Below the pieces are notes generated by a model, which was given only the letters and a program-made list of their open reading frames with translations, did not search any database and was not told the origin of the DNA. 64,000 nt of DNA from Methanobacteriota archaeon (lineage in GTDB: Archaea > Thermoplasmatota > Poseidoniia > Poseidoniales > Thalassarchaeaceae): NCBI GenBank assembly GCA_004195615.1, contig PSPW01000002.1, positions 122,045 to 186,044 on the forward strand. The letters run 5' to 3'. Both the position numbers and the translations under genes were made by a program. Shown here piece after piece: positions 45,933 to 54,310 of the stretch. Numbering within the stretch: position 1 is the first letter of the stretch; each line of letters starts with the position of its first letter.

Positions 45933-47177
45933 TCACCATCCGTAATATTTCGCCCGGCTGTACCCGAATGCCAGCATCGCTGGGACGATCCTCTTGAAGT
46001 ATAGTCCAGGCCTTCTCAGCAGTAGCCTGAATCCGACCATTGCCTTCCCCGTTGCTCCCATGTCGGACATCTCGTCTGGGAAGCAGGTCGCCATCACGGA
46101 CATCTCATCGTCGGACAGCTCGAAGAGCGCGGTCTTCCCCCTCAGGATCTTGCCATAGGGTGGGAACTCCGCCTTCCACAGTCTGGTGTACTCAGACAAT
46201 CTCTCCGAACTGAGGTTCCCCTCCGAGATAGCCTTGGCAGCAGTCTGAGCTGCGAAAACGGCTGATTTCAGTGCGAGGTGTGAGCCGCCCTCGAAGAGAG
46301 GGGAAGTGAATCCCGCAGCGTCACCGACTAGCATGAGTCCATCGTGGTGGGTACAATCGAAGGGGCCCGAGATGGGTATGGTCCCGCCGAAAGCCGGACT
46401 ACCCTTCCCCTTCCAAGGGGGGAGGACCTGCTCCAAGCCGGAGAAGTGAGTGTCGGTGATGAATTCGTCCAACGCCTTCTTGGTCCTCGGTTTGTCCTCG
46501 GTCACTAGACCTACGTTCGCCCTCCCGTCGCACTTGGGAATCATCCAGAGGTACCCCTTCTCGGCATATTTAGGCCAGATGTAGAAGTCCAAGTACCCAT
46601 CATTAGGGACATCCAGCAGTTCGTACTGCATCCCTGCGACGACCTTGCCCTTTGAATTCAATGGGGAGTCGCCATCGGGCTTCACCAAACGGGAGCAGAC
46701 AGCAGCCACACCTGAGGCATCGATCACGATCTTGGCTCTGATGGGGAACTGGTCTCCCTTACCATCACAAATCCAACCTCCGAAGGAGTCGCCTTCCATC
46801 CTCTCCATCGAGAGCAGTTTGTGACGAAGGTGGAGGCTTGCTCCTGCGGCAACTGCCTCATCGGCGATCCACCTCTCGAACAGATGCTTCTCTAGGACGT
46901 ACCCCTCCTCTGTAAGGCACTTATCAGTGCCATCGGGGAAGATTACCCGTATCCCCTTGACTCTCTTGCTAATCACTTCCTCAGGGAGAGTCAGGTTGAG
47001 GTTCTGGCAGGCTATCTCGGAGATACACTCCCCACAGTGAACCGGGGTTCCGATCTCCGGATGATCTTCTATCAGGATAGTTGAGAGACCCTGCCTAGAG
47101 CATTGGAGAGCAGCGTTACCACCGCCCGGACCAGCGCCCACAACAAGGACGTCACAGACAGTTCCTACCTCGTCCAC
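45933..47177 (-). CDS. Geranylgeranyl reductase family FAD-dependent oxidoreductase
   Basis: FAD enzyme that saturates isoprenoid double bonds in archaeal lipids or quinone tails. N-terminal Rossmann VVGAGPGGGNAALQCSRQG (residues about 11-29), the GGR motif PVHCGECIS, IDASGVAAVCSRL and LMLVGDAAGFTSPLFEGGSHLALKS. 414 residues, normal. Start ATG 47177 (MDEVGTVCDVLVVG). GC is high, as in CcmF. Because UbiD and UbiA start 69 bases away on the other strand, a role in menaquinone-tail reduction is as plausible as archaeol synthesis. Confidence 0.9.
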   Translation of the reverse strand: MDEVGTVCDVLVVGAGPGGGNAALQCSRQGLSTILIEDHPEIGTPVHCGECISEIACQNLNLTLPEEVISKRVKGIRVIFPDGTDKCLTEEGYVLEKHLFERWIADEAVAAGASLHLRHKLLSMERMEGDSFGGWICDGKGDQFPIRAKIVIDASGVAAVCSRLVKPDGDSPLNSKGKVVAGMQYELLDVPNDGYLDFYIWPKYAEKGYLWMIPKCDGRANVGLVTEDKPRTKKALDEFITDTHFSGLEQVLPPWKGKGSPAFGGTIPISGPFDCTHHDGLMLVGDAAGFTSPLFEGGSHLALKSAVFAAQTAAKAISEGNLSSERLSEYTRLWKAEFPPYGKILRGKTALFELSDDEMSVMATCFPDEMSDMGATGKAMVGFRLLLRRPGLYFKRIVPAMLAFGYSRAKYYGW

Positions 47178-47246
47178 GGATTATCGGTAGAGCACCCATC
47201 AAAGAATCCGTCGGTTTGCAGTACCTCCTAGGAAGCGAACCTTCTC

Positions 47247-49136
47247 ATGTCAGGAGCATCACGAATCGCCATGGGTTGGAGGAGTCTCGAGGAGTTCATC
47301 AGAGCCCTAGAGGTGAGGGGCGAGTTACTCAGGGTTAGCCATCCAGTTGACGTGAGGTTTGAGGCTGGGTGCATTGCAGACCGACTAGTCAAGAAGGGGG
47401 GGCCTGCAGTGGTCTTCGATCAACCAAGACTCGAGGATGGGAGAATAAGCAGATTCCCCCTTGCGATGAACCTCTTTGGTACAAGAGAGAGAACGAACCT
47501 CGCGTTGGGGGTGGATGAGCCAAGTGATATTGGAGAAATGATGGTCGGATTGATGAAGCCAGACATAGGGGCCATCCTAAAGAGACCCTGGACGGGAATT
47601 CACTTACTCAGACAAGGGATTTCAATGGCTCCCAAGAGGGTCTCGAGAGGGAAGTGCCAGCAAGTCAGTATCGATGATCCAGATGTGACCAAACTGCCCA
47701 TACCCATCACCTGGCCTCATGATGGTGGTCCGTTCATGACACTACCACTAGTTGTAACCGCCGATCCGGAGACTGGAACCCATAACATGGGGATGTACAG
47801 GAGTCAGGTCTTCGGACCCAAGGAAGTTGGACTTCACTGGCAGAAGCACAAGCATGGGGCAGACCATGCAGACTCCTCTGAAGGGAGGATGCCGGTGGCG
47901 ATTTGTCTCGGAGGGCCTCCCCAGGTAATATTCAGCTCAATCTCCCCACTACCAGATAATCTCTCAGAGTACGAATTTGCGGGTCTTCTCAGTGGAAGGA
48001 GGTTGAGAATCACGAAATGTCAGACGAATGAACTGTGGGTACCCGCGGACTGCGACTTCGTAATCGAAGGGTACACAATCCCAGGTGAGACTAGGATGGA
48101 GGGGCCATTCGGTGATCACTTCGGACACTACTCGCTGGAAGACGAGTATCCTGTAATGCACGTAACTGCAATCACCCACAAAAAGGACCCGACAGTACCG
48201 ATGACTATCGTAGGAGTCCCACCCATGGAAGACGGTTTTCTCGGTGAGGCGATTGGGGATGCCTTGTTGCCCGTTCTGAAGTTCCAGCACCGGGATATTG
48301 TTGATGCATTCCTACCGTTGGAGACGGGTTTTCACAACCTAGCGATTGTTTCCTCCAAGCAGAGGTTCCCTCGCCAGGCTAGGAAGACTGCTTTGGGTCT
48401 ACTGGGTGCTGGCCAGATGATGTTCCTCAAGGTGGTGGTGGTTGTGGACGAGAATCATACTGTAAAGGATCTCGACTCACTTCTTGACGCTCTGGAGAAC
48501 AGAGTCAGCATCCCCGATGATCTTGTGACTCTGAAGGGGATGGTGGCTGACTCATTGGCGCACACTTCCCCGTGGGAGAACATTCACGACAAACTGATAA
48601 TCGATGCGACAACACCTGTCGAGGGAGACCCGATAGAAAATACCGATTTGGGTCCTGTGAGCAATTCACTGGTCATTTCGGCATCGGCCATTGATGGGGT
48701 CACTCAAGCCAGAATGCTACGCCCCTCGATGATGGTGATCACTACTGAGATTGAAGGAGGTCCGAAGCCGGAGGAGAGCATGGAGGATGCCAACGAGCAT
48801 TTGGCAAGCCTCCAGAGAGAGAGGTTTGCTTCCATCAGGGATTCGATTTGGAGATTGGGGGCATCCAAGGGACTGAAGTGGTTGTTCATCACCGACTCGG
48901 ATGTGGACTTGGAGAGCGAAGATTGGAGGAGGAGGCTGCTATGGCAGCTATTCTGCAGGTTCGATGTCGGAAGGGACCTGCACTTCGATGAGGCGGGGAC
49001 GAGGGTTGCTTGGGATGCGACTGCTCCGATCCCATCGGAAGCCGGTCCATTGCCAGTTCGTAGATGGCCTGCAGTCACACTGCACGACCCTGATCTCGTT
49101 CAGAAGATTGACTCATGGCTCTCAAAGAGGTTGTAA
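47247..49136 (+). CDS. UbiD-family decarboxylase
   Basis: Prenylated-FMN-dependent decarboxylase of 629 residues. UbiD features: MGWRSLEEFIRALEVRGELLRV, PITWPHDGGPFMTLPLVVTADPETGTHNMGMYRSQ, the EFAGLLSGRRLRITKC region and EGPFGDHFGHYS. ATG 47271 (MGWRSLEEF) aligns best with the family and may be the true start. Next to a UbiA gene with menaquinone-type motif, this is best read as the futalosine-route decarboxylase (MqnL-like), not ubiquinone synthesis. Confidence 0.9.
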   Translation: MSGASRIAMGWRSLEEFIRALEVRGELLRVSHPVDVRFEAGCIADRLVKKGGPAVVFDQPRLEDGRISRFPLAMNLFGTRERTNLALGVDEPSDIGEMMVGLMKPDIGAILKRPWTGIHLLRQGISMAPKRVSRGKCQQVSIDDPDVTKLPIPITWPHDGGPFMTLPLVVTADPETGTHNMGMYRSQVFGPKEVGLHWQKHKHGADHADSSEGRMPVAICLGGPPQVIFSSISPLPDNLSEYEFAGLLSGRRLRITKCQTNELWVPADCDFVIEGYTIPGETRMEGPFGDHFGHYSLEDEYPVMHVTAITHKKDPTVPMTIVGVPPMEDGFLGEAIGDALLPVLKFQHRDIVDAFLPLETGFHNLAIVSSKQRFPRQARKTALGLLGAGQMMFLKVVVVVDENHTVKDLDSLLDALENRVSIPDDLVTLKGMVADSLAHTSPWENIHDKLIIDATTPVEGDPIENTDLGPVSNSLVISASAIDGVTQARMLRPSMMVITTEIEGGPKPEESMEDANEHLASLQRERFASIRDSIWRLGASKGLKWLFITDSDVDLESEDWRRRLLWQLFCRFDVGRDLHFDEAGTRVAWDATAPIPSEAGPLPVRRWPAVTLHDPDLVQKIDSWLSKRL

Positions 49137-49137
49137 T

Positions 49138-50094
49138 ATGGGTCTGAAGGAGATGCTGGAGTTCGTCAAGGTTGAACATACGCTGTTCTCACTTCCCTTC
49201 GTCCTAATCGGCTTCGTACTAGCGGACCATGAGTTCGGGAGCGAGAGAATGGACGTCTTCTGGATCATCGTGGCAGCTGTCGGTGCCAGAGGCCTTGCAA
49301 TGGCGCTGAACAGGATTATCGATCGGGAAATCGATTCTTCAAATCCCCGAACTTCCTCTAGGCACCTGCCATCGGGGACTATGTCGATTCAGACCGCATG
49401 GATTCTCTCAACAGCATTCCTGGGGATGCTATTGTTTGCTGCGTGGATGTTGAACGAGGTGGCTCTGAAGATGGCTTGGCTTCCTGTGATAGCATTCGTT
49501 ATTTACCCATATACGAAGAGGTTCTTCTGGATTTGTCACTTCTGGATAGGTTTCTGCCTGGCACTTGCTCCAGCAGGGGCCTGGGTTGCAATTGCAGCAG
49601 ATACCCATGGTTGGGCATCCATTACCGGAATGCATGATGGTCGGACTGAGTTCCTCTGGTTCCCAGAAGTATTTTTCATTTCATTGGGAGTGGCTCTCTG
49701 GATCTCTGCTTTCGATATCAACTACGCCCTAATGGACAAGGATGTGGACCGAGATCAGGGAATTCGATCGTTCCCTGCTAGTTTTGGCAATATAGCAACT
49801 AGAAATCTTAGCGTTGCTTTGACCATCGGATGGATGGTGTGCTTTCTCCTTACTGGGATGCACGAGTTCACAGAATCCAGGAGATTTCGAAACACGTTTT
49901 GGATCCTTTCTGTTGTATTCATGGCACTAGTCAACATCTTTGTGATGACCAAAGCCGCTGAATCAGCATCAGAGTCTGTCGAAGAAATGGATAGGTATCA
50001 GAAGATCCTATTCCGTTCGTCCATGCTCACTGGGTGGATTCTTCTAGCCAGCATCATGTACGTAGACTACTTCAGTGACGGGTTGTTTGATTGA
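49138..50094 (+). CDS. UbiA-family prenyltransferase (menaquinone type)
   Basis: Membrane prenyltransferase of 318 residues with about nine helices. The start ATG 49138 is one base after the UbiD stop (TAAT ATG); the track start at 48901 lies inside ubiD. First Asp-rich motif NRIIDREIDSSNPRTSSRHLPSG and second DINYALMDKDVDRDQG are intact. The NRIIDR.ID..NPRT..R.LP.G pattern resembles MqnP-type enzymes, fitting prenylation of a dihydroxynaphthoate-like acceptor. Confidence 0.9.
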   Translation: MGLKEMLEFVKVEHTLFSLPFVLIGFVLADHEFGSERMDVFWIIVAAVGARGLAMALNRIIDREIDSSNPRTSSRHLPSGTMSIQTAWILSTAFLGMLLFAAWMLNEVALKMAWLPVIAFVIYPYTKRFFWICHFWIGFCLALAPAGAWVAIAADTHGWASITGMHDGRTEFLWFPEVFFISLGVALWISAFDINYALMDKDVDRDQGIRSFPASFGNIATRNLSVALTIGWMVCFLLTGMHEFTESRRFRNTFWILSVVFMALVNIFVMTKAAESASESVEEMDRYQKILFRSSMLTGWILLASIMYVDYFSDGLFD

Positions 50095-50103
50095 GGCGTT
50101 GGG

Positions 50104-52374
50104 ATGTTCAGACTTCACGCAGACTATGAGACCGCGGGTGATCAGCAGCAGGCTATTGACCAGTTAGTGAGGCAGCTGGAAGGAGGACAAGAAAGATGTG
50201 TTCTGCTTGGAGTGACCGGATCGGGAAAGACCTTCGCTATGGCCAAGGTCATTGAGAGGCTGCAACTTCCAACACTGATACTCTCGCACAACAAGACACT
50301 AGCACGTCAGATTTGGCAGGAGATGTCCGGTCTGTTCCCAGAGAACTCTGTTGAATACTTCGTTAGCTACTATGACTACTACCAGCCCGAGGCGTACATC
50401 CCTGGTCGCGACATGTACATCGACAAGGAGCTTCAGATGAATGAACGCATCGAACAGGAGCGATTCTCAACTGTTGCCTCCCTTGTTTCTCGACCGGATG
50501 TCATCACGATTGGGTCCGTTTCAACGATCTACGGTCTGAACCCGCCCGAGGTCTTCCAGCAGAATCACCTCAGGCTACACGTTGGCCAGAAGGCTGACCC
50601 GCAGGAAATCGTCAGAGAGCTGGTGGGACTGCAGTACCGTAGGACTGCTGGAGAGATTACCAGAGGCGACGTTCGCCTCAGAGGCGAGGTTCTTGACGTG
50701 TGGATGCCAAGCAGGGACGATCCAATCAGAGTCAGATTCGGTTGGGAGGGGATTGAGAGGATCCAAGTCTGCGAGGCGGTCTCATGGGAACCTCTCGACG
50801 AGTTCGAGGAGGCTTGGATTCATCCTAGAGAGTTTTACATGACAAGTGAGGAGAGGTTCAAGCAAGCACTAGAGGACATCGAGTACGAATTGGAAGGCAG
50901 GTTGGACTGGTTCGAGTCTAAAGGTGAGAGTTTGGAGGCTCATAGACTGGATCAGCGGACAAGATTCGACCTAGAAATGCTGAACGAGGTTGGATCGTGC
51001 AAGGGAGTAGAGAACTATTCCATGCACTTCGACGGCCGAACCAGGGGCGAGAGATCGTACTGTCTGCTTGACTTCTTTGCAAGTAATGGAGAACAGTTCC
51101 ATGGTGGATCAGATAGATATCTGGTCATCATGGATGAGTCGCATGTCACTCTGCCTCAGGTTGGAGGAATGTATGGTGGTGACTACTCCAGAAAGAAGAA
51201 CCTGATTGACCATGGATTTAGGCTACCATCGGCATATGACAACCGTCCACTTCGAGTGGATGAGTTTCAAGATCTAATCCCCCAGATGATGTATGTCAGT
51301 GCCACACCTGGCGAAAGGGAGCTAAGGCATCTGGCAGAAGTTACCGGGCAAGAAGTCCCAAAGGGCCTGATGCACGTTGATGGAGGGGGAGGGGCGAGAA
51401 AGTCCGAATCTGGGAAACCCAAATCAAAGCACAGTATGGAAGAGTTGCTTGAGAAAGTTGAAGGCATAGCAAAGATGGAGATTAGACCAACTGGGCTTCT
51501 TGACCCAATAATCGAGGTGAGGTCTACGGGGGGACAGGTTCAGGATCTGCTAAGTGAGATAGGCGAAAGGGTAAGTCGTGACCAGAGAGTTCTCGTTACC
51601 GTGATGACTATCAAGTTTGCAGAAGAGGTTGCAGAGTATTTGGAAAAGATGGGAGTCAAAGCCCACTACCTACACAGCGAGATTGACACCCTAGATCGTA
51701 CAGAGATTATCAAGGCCCTAAGACTAGGTATCATTGACGTAATTGTAGGAATTAATTTGTTGAGAGAGGGTCTCGATATACCAGAGGTCTCGTTGGTTGC
51801 GATCTTCGATGCTGACAAGCAAGGTTTCCTCAGAAATGAGCGATCGCTGCTTCAGACCATAGGTAGGGCATCACGTAACGAAAACGGCTCGGTCATCCTG
51901 TATGCAGACTCAATCTCTCCGGCCATGGAGGCAGCGATCAACCAGACTGTCAAAAGAAGGGTTCTGCAGGGAAAACACAACGAAGAGAATGGAATCGTCC
52001 CGAAGACCATCCAGAAGGCACTCCCTGTGATGGGGACCGAAATAGAAGATTTGTTTTCAAGAGTGGCTGGCACAGGAAGTGGTGGTGGACGGAGGATGGT
52101 AGCCAAGCCTCCGGGAAAGAAGGGGCTGGAAGGTCTGGCGAAGAAGTTCGGTCTAGGCGCCGGCATGTGGAACACATCCGATTCTGTTCTTGATAATGTC
52201 AGTCAACCGGAATGGGTCGGAGACCTGGGGGGAGGCCAAGAGGAGCATAGAGAATCTACAGACCTAATTTCTAGGCTCGAAATGGAGATGCGGCAAGCTG
52301 CGGATAGGCTTGACTTCGAGAGAGCTGCTAGCCTTAGGGACAGGATTTTCAGGCTTCAGAATGCGACCAATTGA
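50104..52374 (+). CDS. uvrB: UvrB excinuclease subunit
   Basis: Damage-verification helicase of bacterial-type nucleotide excision repair. Walker A GVTGSGKTFAMA (residues about 38-49), the beta-hairpin YYDYYQPEAYIP, DESHV, TIGRASRNENG, and a C-terminal UVR domain (LEMEMRQAADRLDFERAASLRDRI). At 756 residues it exceeds the usual 670, with a Gly/Ser/Lys-rich insert near residue 430 (DGGGGARKSESGKPKSKHS) and a linker before UVR. UvrA and UvrC are not in this window. Bacterial origin is likely. Confidence 0.96.
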   Translation: MFRLHADYETAGDQQQAIDQLVRQLEGGQERCVLLGVTGSGKTFAMAKVIERLQLPTLILSHNKTLARQIWQEMSGLFPENSVEYFVSYYDYYQPEAYIPGRDMYIDKELQMNERIEQERFSTVASLVSRPDVITIGSVSTIYGLNPPEVFQQNHLRLHVGQKADPQEIVRELVGLQYRRTAGEITRGDVRLRGEVLDVWMPSRDDPIRVRFGWEGIERIQVCEAVSWEPLDEFEEAWIHPREFYMTSEERFKQALEDIEYELEGRLDWFESKGESLEAHRLDQRTRFDLEMLNEVGSCKGVENYSMHFDGRTRGERSYCLLDFFASNGEQFHGGSDRYLVIMDESHVTLPQVGGMYGGDYSRKKNLIDHGFRLPSAYDNRPLRVDEFQDLIPQMMYVSATPGERELRHLAEVTGQEVPKGLMHVDGGGGARKSESGKPKSKHSMEELLEKVEGIAKMEIRPTGLLDPIIEVRSTGGQVQDLLSEIGERVSRDQRVLVTVMTIKFAEEVAEYLEKMGVKAHYLHSEIDTLDRTEIIKALRLGIIDVIVGINLLREGLDIPEVSLVAIFDADKQGFLRNERSLLQTIGRASRNENGSVILYADSISPAMEAAINQTVKRRVLQGKHNEENGIVPKTIQKALPVMGTEIEDLFSRVAGTGSGGGRRMVAKPPGKKGLEGLAKKFGLGAGMWNTSDSVLDNVSQPEWVGDLGGGQEEHRESTDLISRLEMEMRQAADRLDFERAASLRDRIFRLQNATN

Positions 52375-52380
52375 AGCCCA

Positions 52381-53391
52381 GTGTCCAGTGCGAATCCCAT
52401 GGACGGCTACTCGCGGGACGATTTCGACGTCCCAGTCGAAGACTATGACTTCTCGAGCGTCTCAGACGTTCGCTCACTGATTGACCAGATGGGCATGGCT
52501 GGTGGTTTCACCGCAACGAAATTGGCTCGTGCCAGAGATATCCTTAGGAATGCTATTTCTCAGTCTGGTGATGAAGGATTCCTCAACTGGCTTTCCTTCC
52601 CCGCTTGCTTGTGTGCTACTGGAACTAGGGGATTTTTCGTTGAGGCCTTGAAGAGAAAGGCATACAATGTTGTAATTACCACCTGTGGAACACTCGACCA
52701 TGACATCGCAAGGACGTACAGGGACTATTTCCATGGTGATTTCAGCCTAGACGACATCGCATTGGGAAAGGAAGGACTGAACAGACTTGGCAATGTTGTA
52801 ATCCCTAACGAATGCTATGGTGAGATATTGGAGAGGGTCTTGCTACCTTGGCTAAGTGAGATTGAGGACGAGAGGAAGAACCAAAATAATAGCAATCCAT
52901 GGAGAGGTTTTGGTTCAGTGGAGCTTTGCTGGGCAATTGGGGACAGGATCGATGACGAGAGTTCCTTACTCCACTGGGTTGCAAAGAACAGAATCCCCAT
53001 GGTCATCCCGGGTCTGACTGACGGTTCAATAGGATCACAATTGTTCATGCACAGACAAAGAAGCCCGGATTTCATGGTAGACGTTCTGGCGGATGAACAA
53101 ATCCTATCCGACATGATATGGACGGCAAACGAGAGTCATGGACTGATGATAGGAGGGGGAATCTCGAAGCATCACGTAATTTGGTGGAATCAATTTAGAG
53201 AGGAGTCGGGGATGGATTCGGCGGTTTCGATTACGACTGCATCTGAGTTTGATGGTTCCCTATCGGGAGCTAGACTCAAGGAGGCTATTTCTTGGGGCAA
53301 GATAAGACCTGAGGCAGACCAGATTGTAGTTGAGGGTGAGGCAAGTCTTATTCTGCCTCTTCTCGGTTCGGATCTATTTGGAAATAAATGA
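52381..53391 (+). CDS. Deoxyhypusine synthase
   Basis: Makes deoxyhypusine on aIF5A from spermidine, using NAD. Recognisable motifs: TCGTLDHDIAR (NAD-site), IPNECYGEILERVLLPWL, and the active-site Lys in GGGISKHHVIWWNQFR. About 336 residues, near the eukaryotic length. The start may be GTG 52381 or ATG 52399 (MDGYSRDDFD). Six bases separate it from the UvrB stop, so they are probably co-transcribed. aIF5A itself is not in this window. Confidence 0.9.
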   Translation: MSSANPMDGYSRDDFDVPVEDYDFSSVSDVRSLIDQMGMAGGFTATKLARARDILRNAISQSGDEGFLNWLSFPACLCATGTRGFFVEALKRKAYNVVITTCGTLDHDIARTYRDYFHGDFSLDDIALGKEGLNRLGNVVIPNECYGEILERVLLPWLSEIEDERKNQNNSNPWRGFGSVELCWAIGDRIDDESSLLHWVAKNRIPMVIPGLTDGSIGSQLFMHRQRSPDFMVDVLADEQILSDMIWTANESHGLMIGGGISKHHVIWWNQFREESGMDSAVSITTASEFDGSLSGARLKEAISWGKIRPEADQIVVEGEASLILPLLGSDLFGNK

Positions 53392-53440
53392 GAAGTGTGC
53401 CGGAGAAACGGCTATTAATCTGTATTTTCCGTAGAATGCT

Positions 53441-53623
53441 ATGTCAGTAAGAGAAATGATTCAGGACATGATTAATGAGTTGGCGGAGGTTCTCGGTGAT
53501 GCTGAGAAGCATGACTCCGGGAATAATGCAGCAGGAACCCGAATTCGAAAGGTGATGCAAACATGCAAAGGTCTTGCTCAAGACGTTAGAGTGAAGGTAC
53601 AGAGCGATAAGAATTCTCGTTGA
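53441..53623 (+). CDS. Small Hc1/histone H1-like protein
   Basis: 60 residues: helical MSVREMIQDMINELAEVLGDAEKHDSGNNAAGTRIRKVMQTCKGLAQDVRVKVQSDKNSR. The NNAAGTRIRK...A.D.R segment resembles the conserved N-terminal domain of chlamydial Hc1-type H1-like proteins, found also in some marine microbes. If correct it is a DNA- or RNP-binding architectural protein. Net charge is only moderately basic and there is no Lys-rich tail. Start ATG 53441. The family call is tentative. Confidence 0.6.
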   Translation: MSVREMIQDMINELAEVLGDAEKHDSGNNAAGTRIRKVMQTCKGLAQDVRVKVQSDKNSR

Positions 53624-53624
53624 G

Positions 53625-54296
53625 TTATTTTGCGCTGGCAATCATTTCCATCAGAGAGACTCGCATTGGAACCAATGGGTGCCATCCATCTCCCCTTATT
53701 TTGATCAAAACCTCGTGGAGATTACTCAAGTCGGGTTTTTCTGCAATTTCAGAATGAATCCCCCTTACTGGACTAGGGACTTCGGATAATGATTCAACGG
53801 TGTGAGAATGATTGATTGCATTATTGTAGCGTTCCCAGAGTACTCTGATTTCGTCTGCGACATCCTCCATCTCCCATGATCTTCTGCCGCACATTCTATA
53901 ATTTCCGTCGGGTATGTTTTCTTTCTCATTCAGACAAATAGTAGATATTGCGTCAACTACATCCCTAACGTTGATCCAGAATCTAATATTGGATTCTTGA
54001 GCTGGTTGCTTTCCACTCATTATCTGCTCAATCCAATCAATCATTATTCCATTACCCCATTTTCTACCACCATTTGGGATTATGACATCAGACAGTTCGA
54101 TTACGATTCCTGAGTTTGAGAATCTTGAACCATGAGGGATGATTGCGATGTCACAGTTCTCTTGGCCATCAATCTGAATCGTTACGTCTGCTTTTTCTAC
54201 CTGGTCTACAATTGATGCTCCAGCTCGTTGAAGCCTTTCCTCCAGAGCTTCTCTGAGACCGTCTAAAGGTCCTGAAACATGCACACTTTTGAGCAT
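53625..54296 (-). CDS. Shrunken NAD-epimerase/dehydratase-like protein
   Basis: 223 residues resembling a reduced extended-SDR epimerase. A degenerate dinucleotide-binding start (VHVSGPLDGLREALEERLQRAGASI) and the late motif FWINVRDVVDAISTICLNEKENIPDGNYRMCGRRSW (as in FIHV.DVA.A...) are visible. The catalytic YxxxK is not apparent; the matching place reads RKWGNGIMIDWIEQI. It may be a non-catalytic binding protein. Transcribed with the aminotransferase upstream, 14 bases apart. Confidence 0.6.
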   Translation of the reverse strand: MLKSVHVSGPLDGLREALEERLQRAGASIVDQVEKADVTIQIDGQENCDIAIIPHGSRFSNSGIVIELSDVIIPNGGRKWGNGIMIDWIEQIMSGKQPAQESNIRFWINVRDVVDAISTICLNEKENIPDGNYRMCGRRSWEMEDVADEIRVLWERYNNAINHSHTVESLSEVPSPVRGIHSEIAEKPDLSNLHEVLIKIRGDGWHPLVPMRVSLMEMIASAK

Positions 54297-54310
54297 GGCA
54301 ACGCATCTGT

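Noticed and set aside
48901-49137. N-terminal extension of UbiA from the ORF track
   Set aside because: It lies wholly within ubiD in another frame; the ATG at 49138 gives the normal UbiA length.
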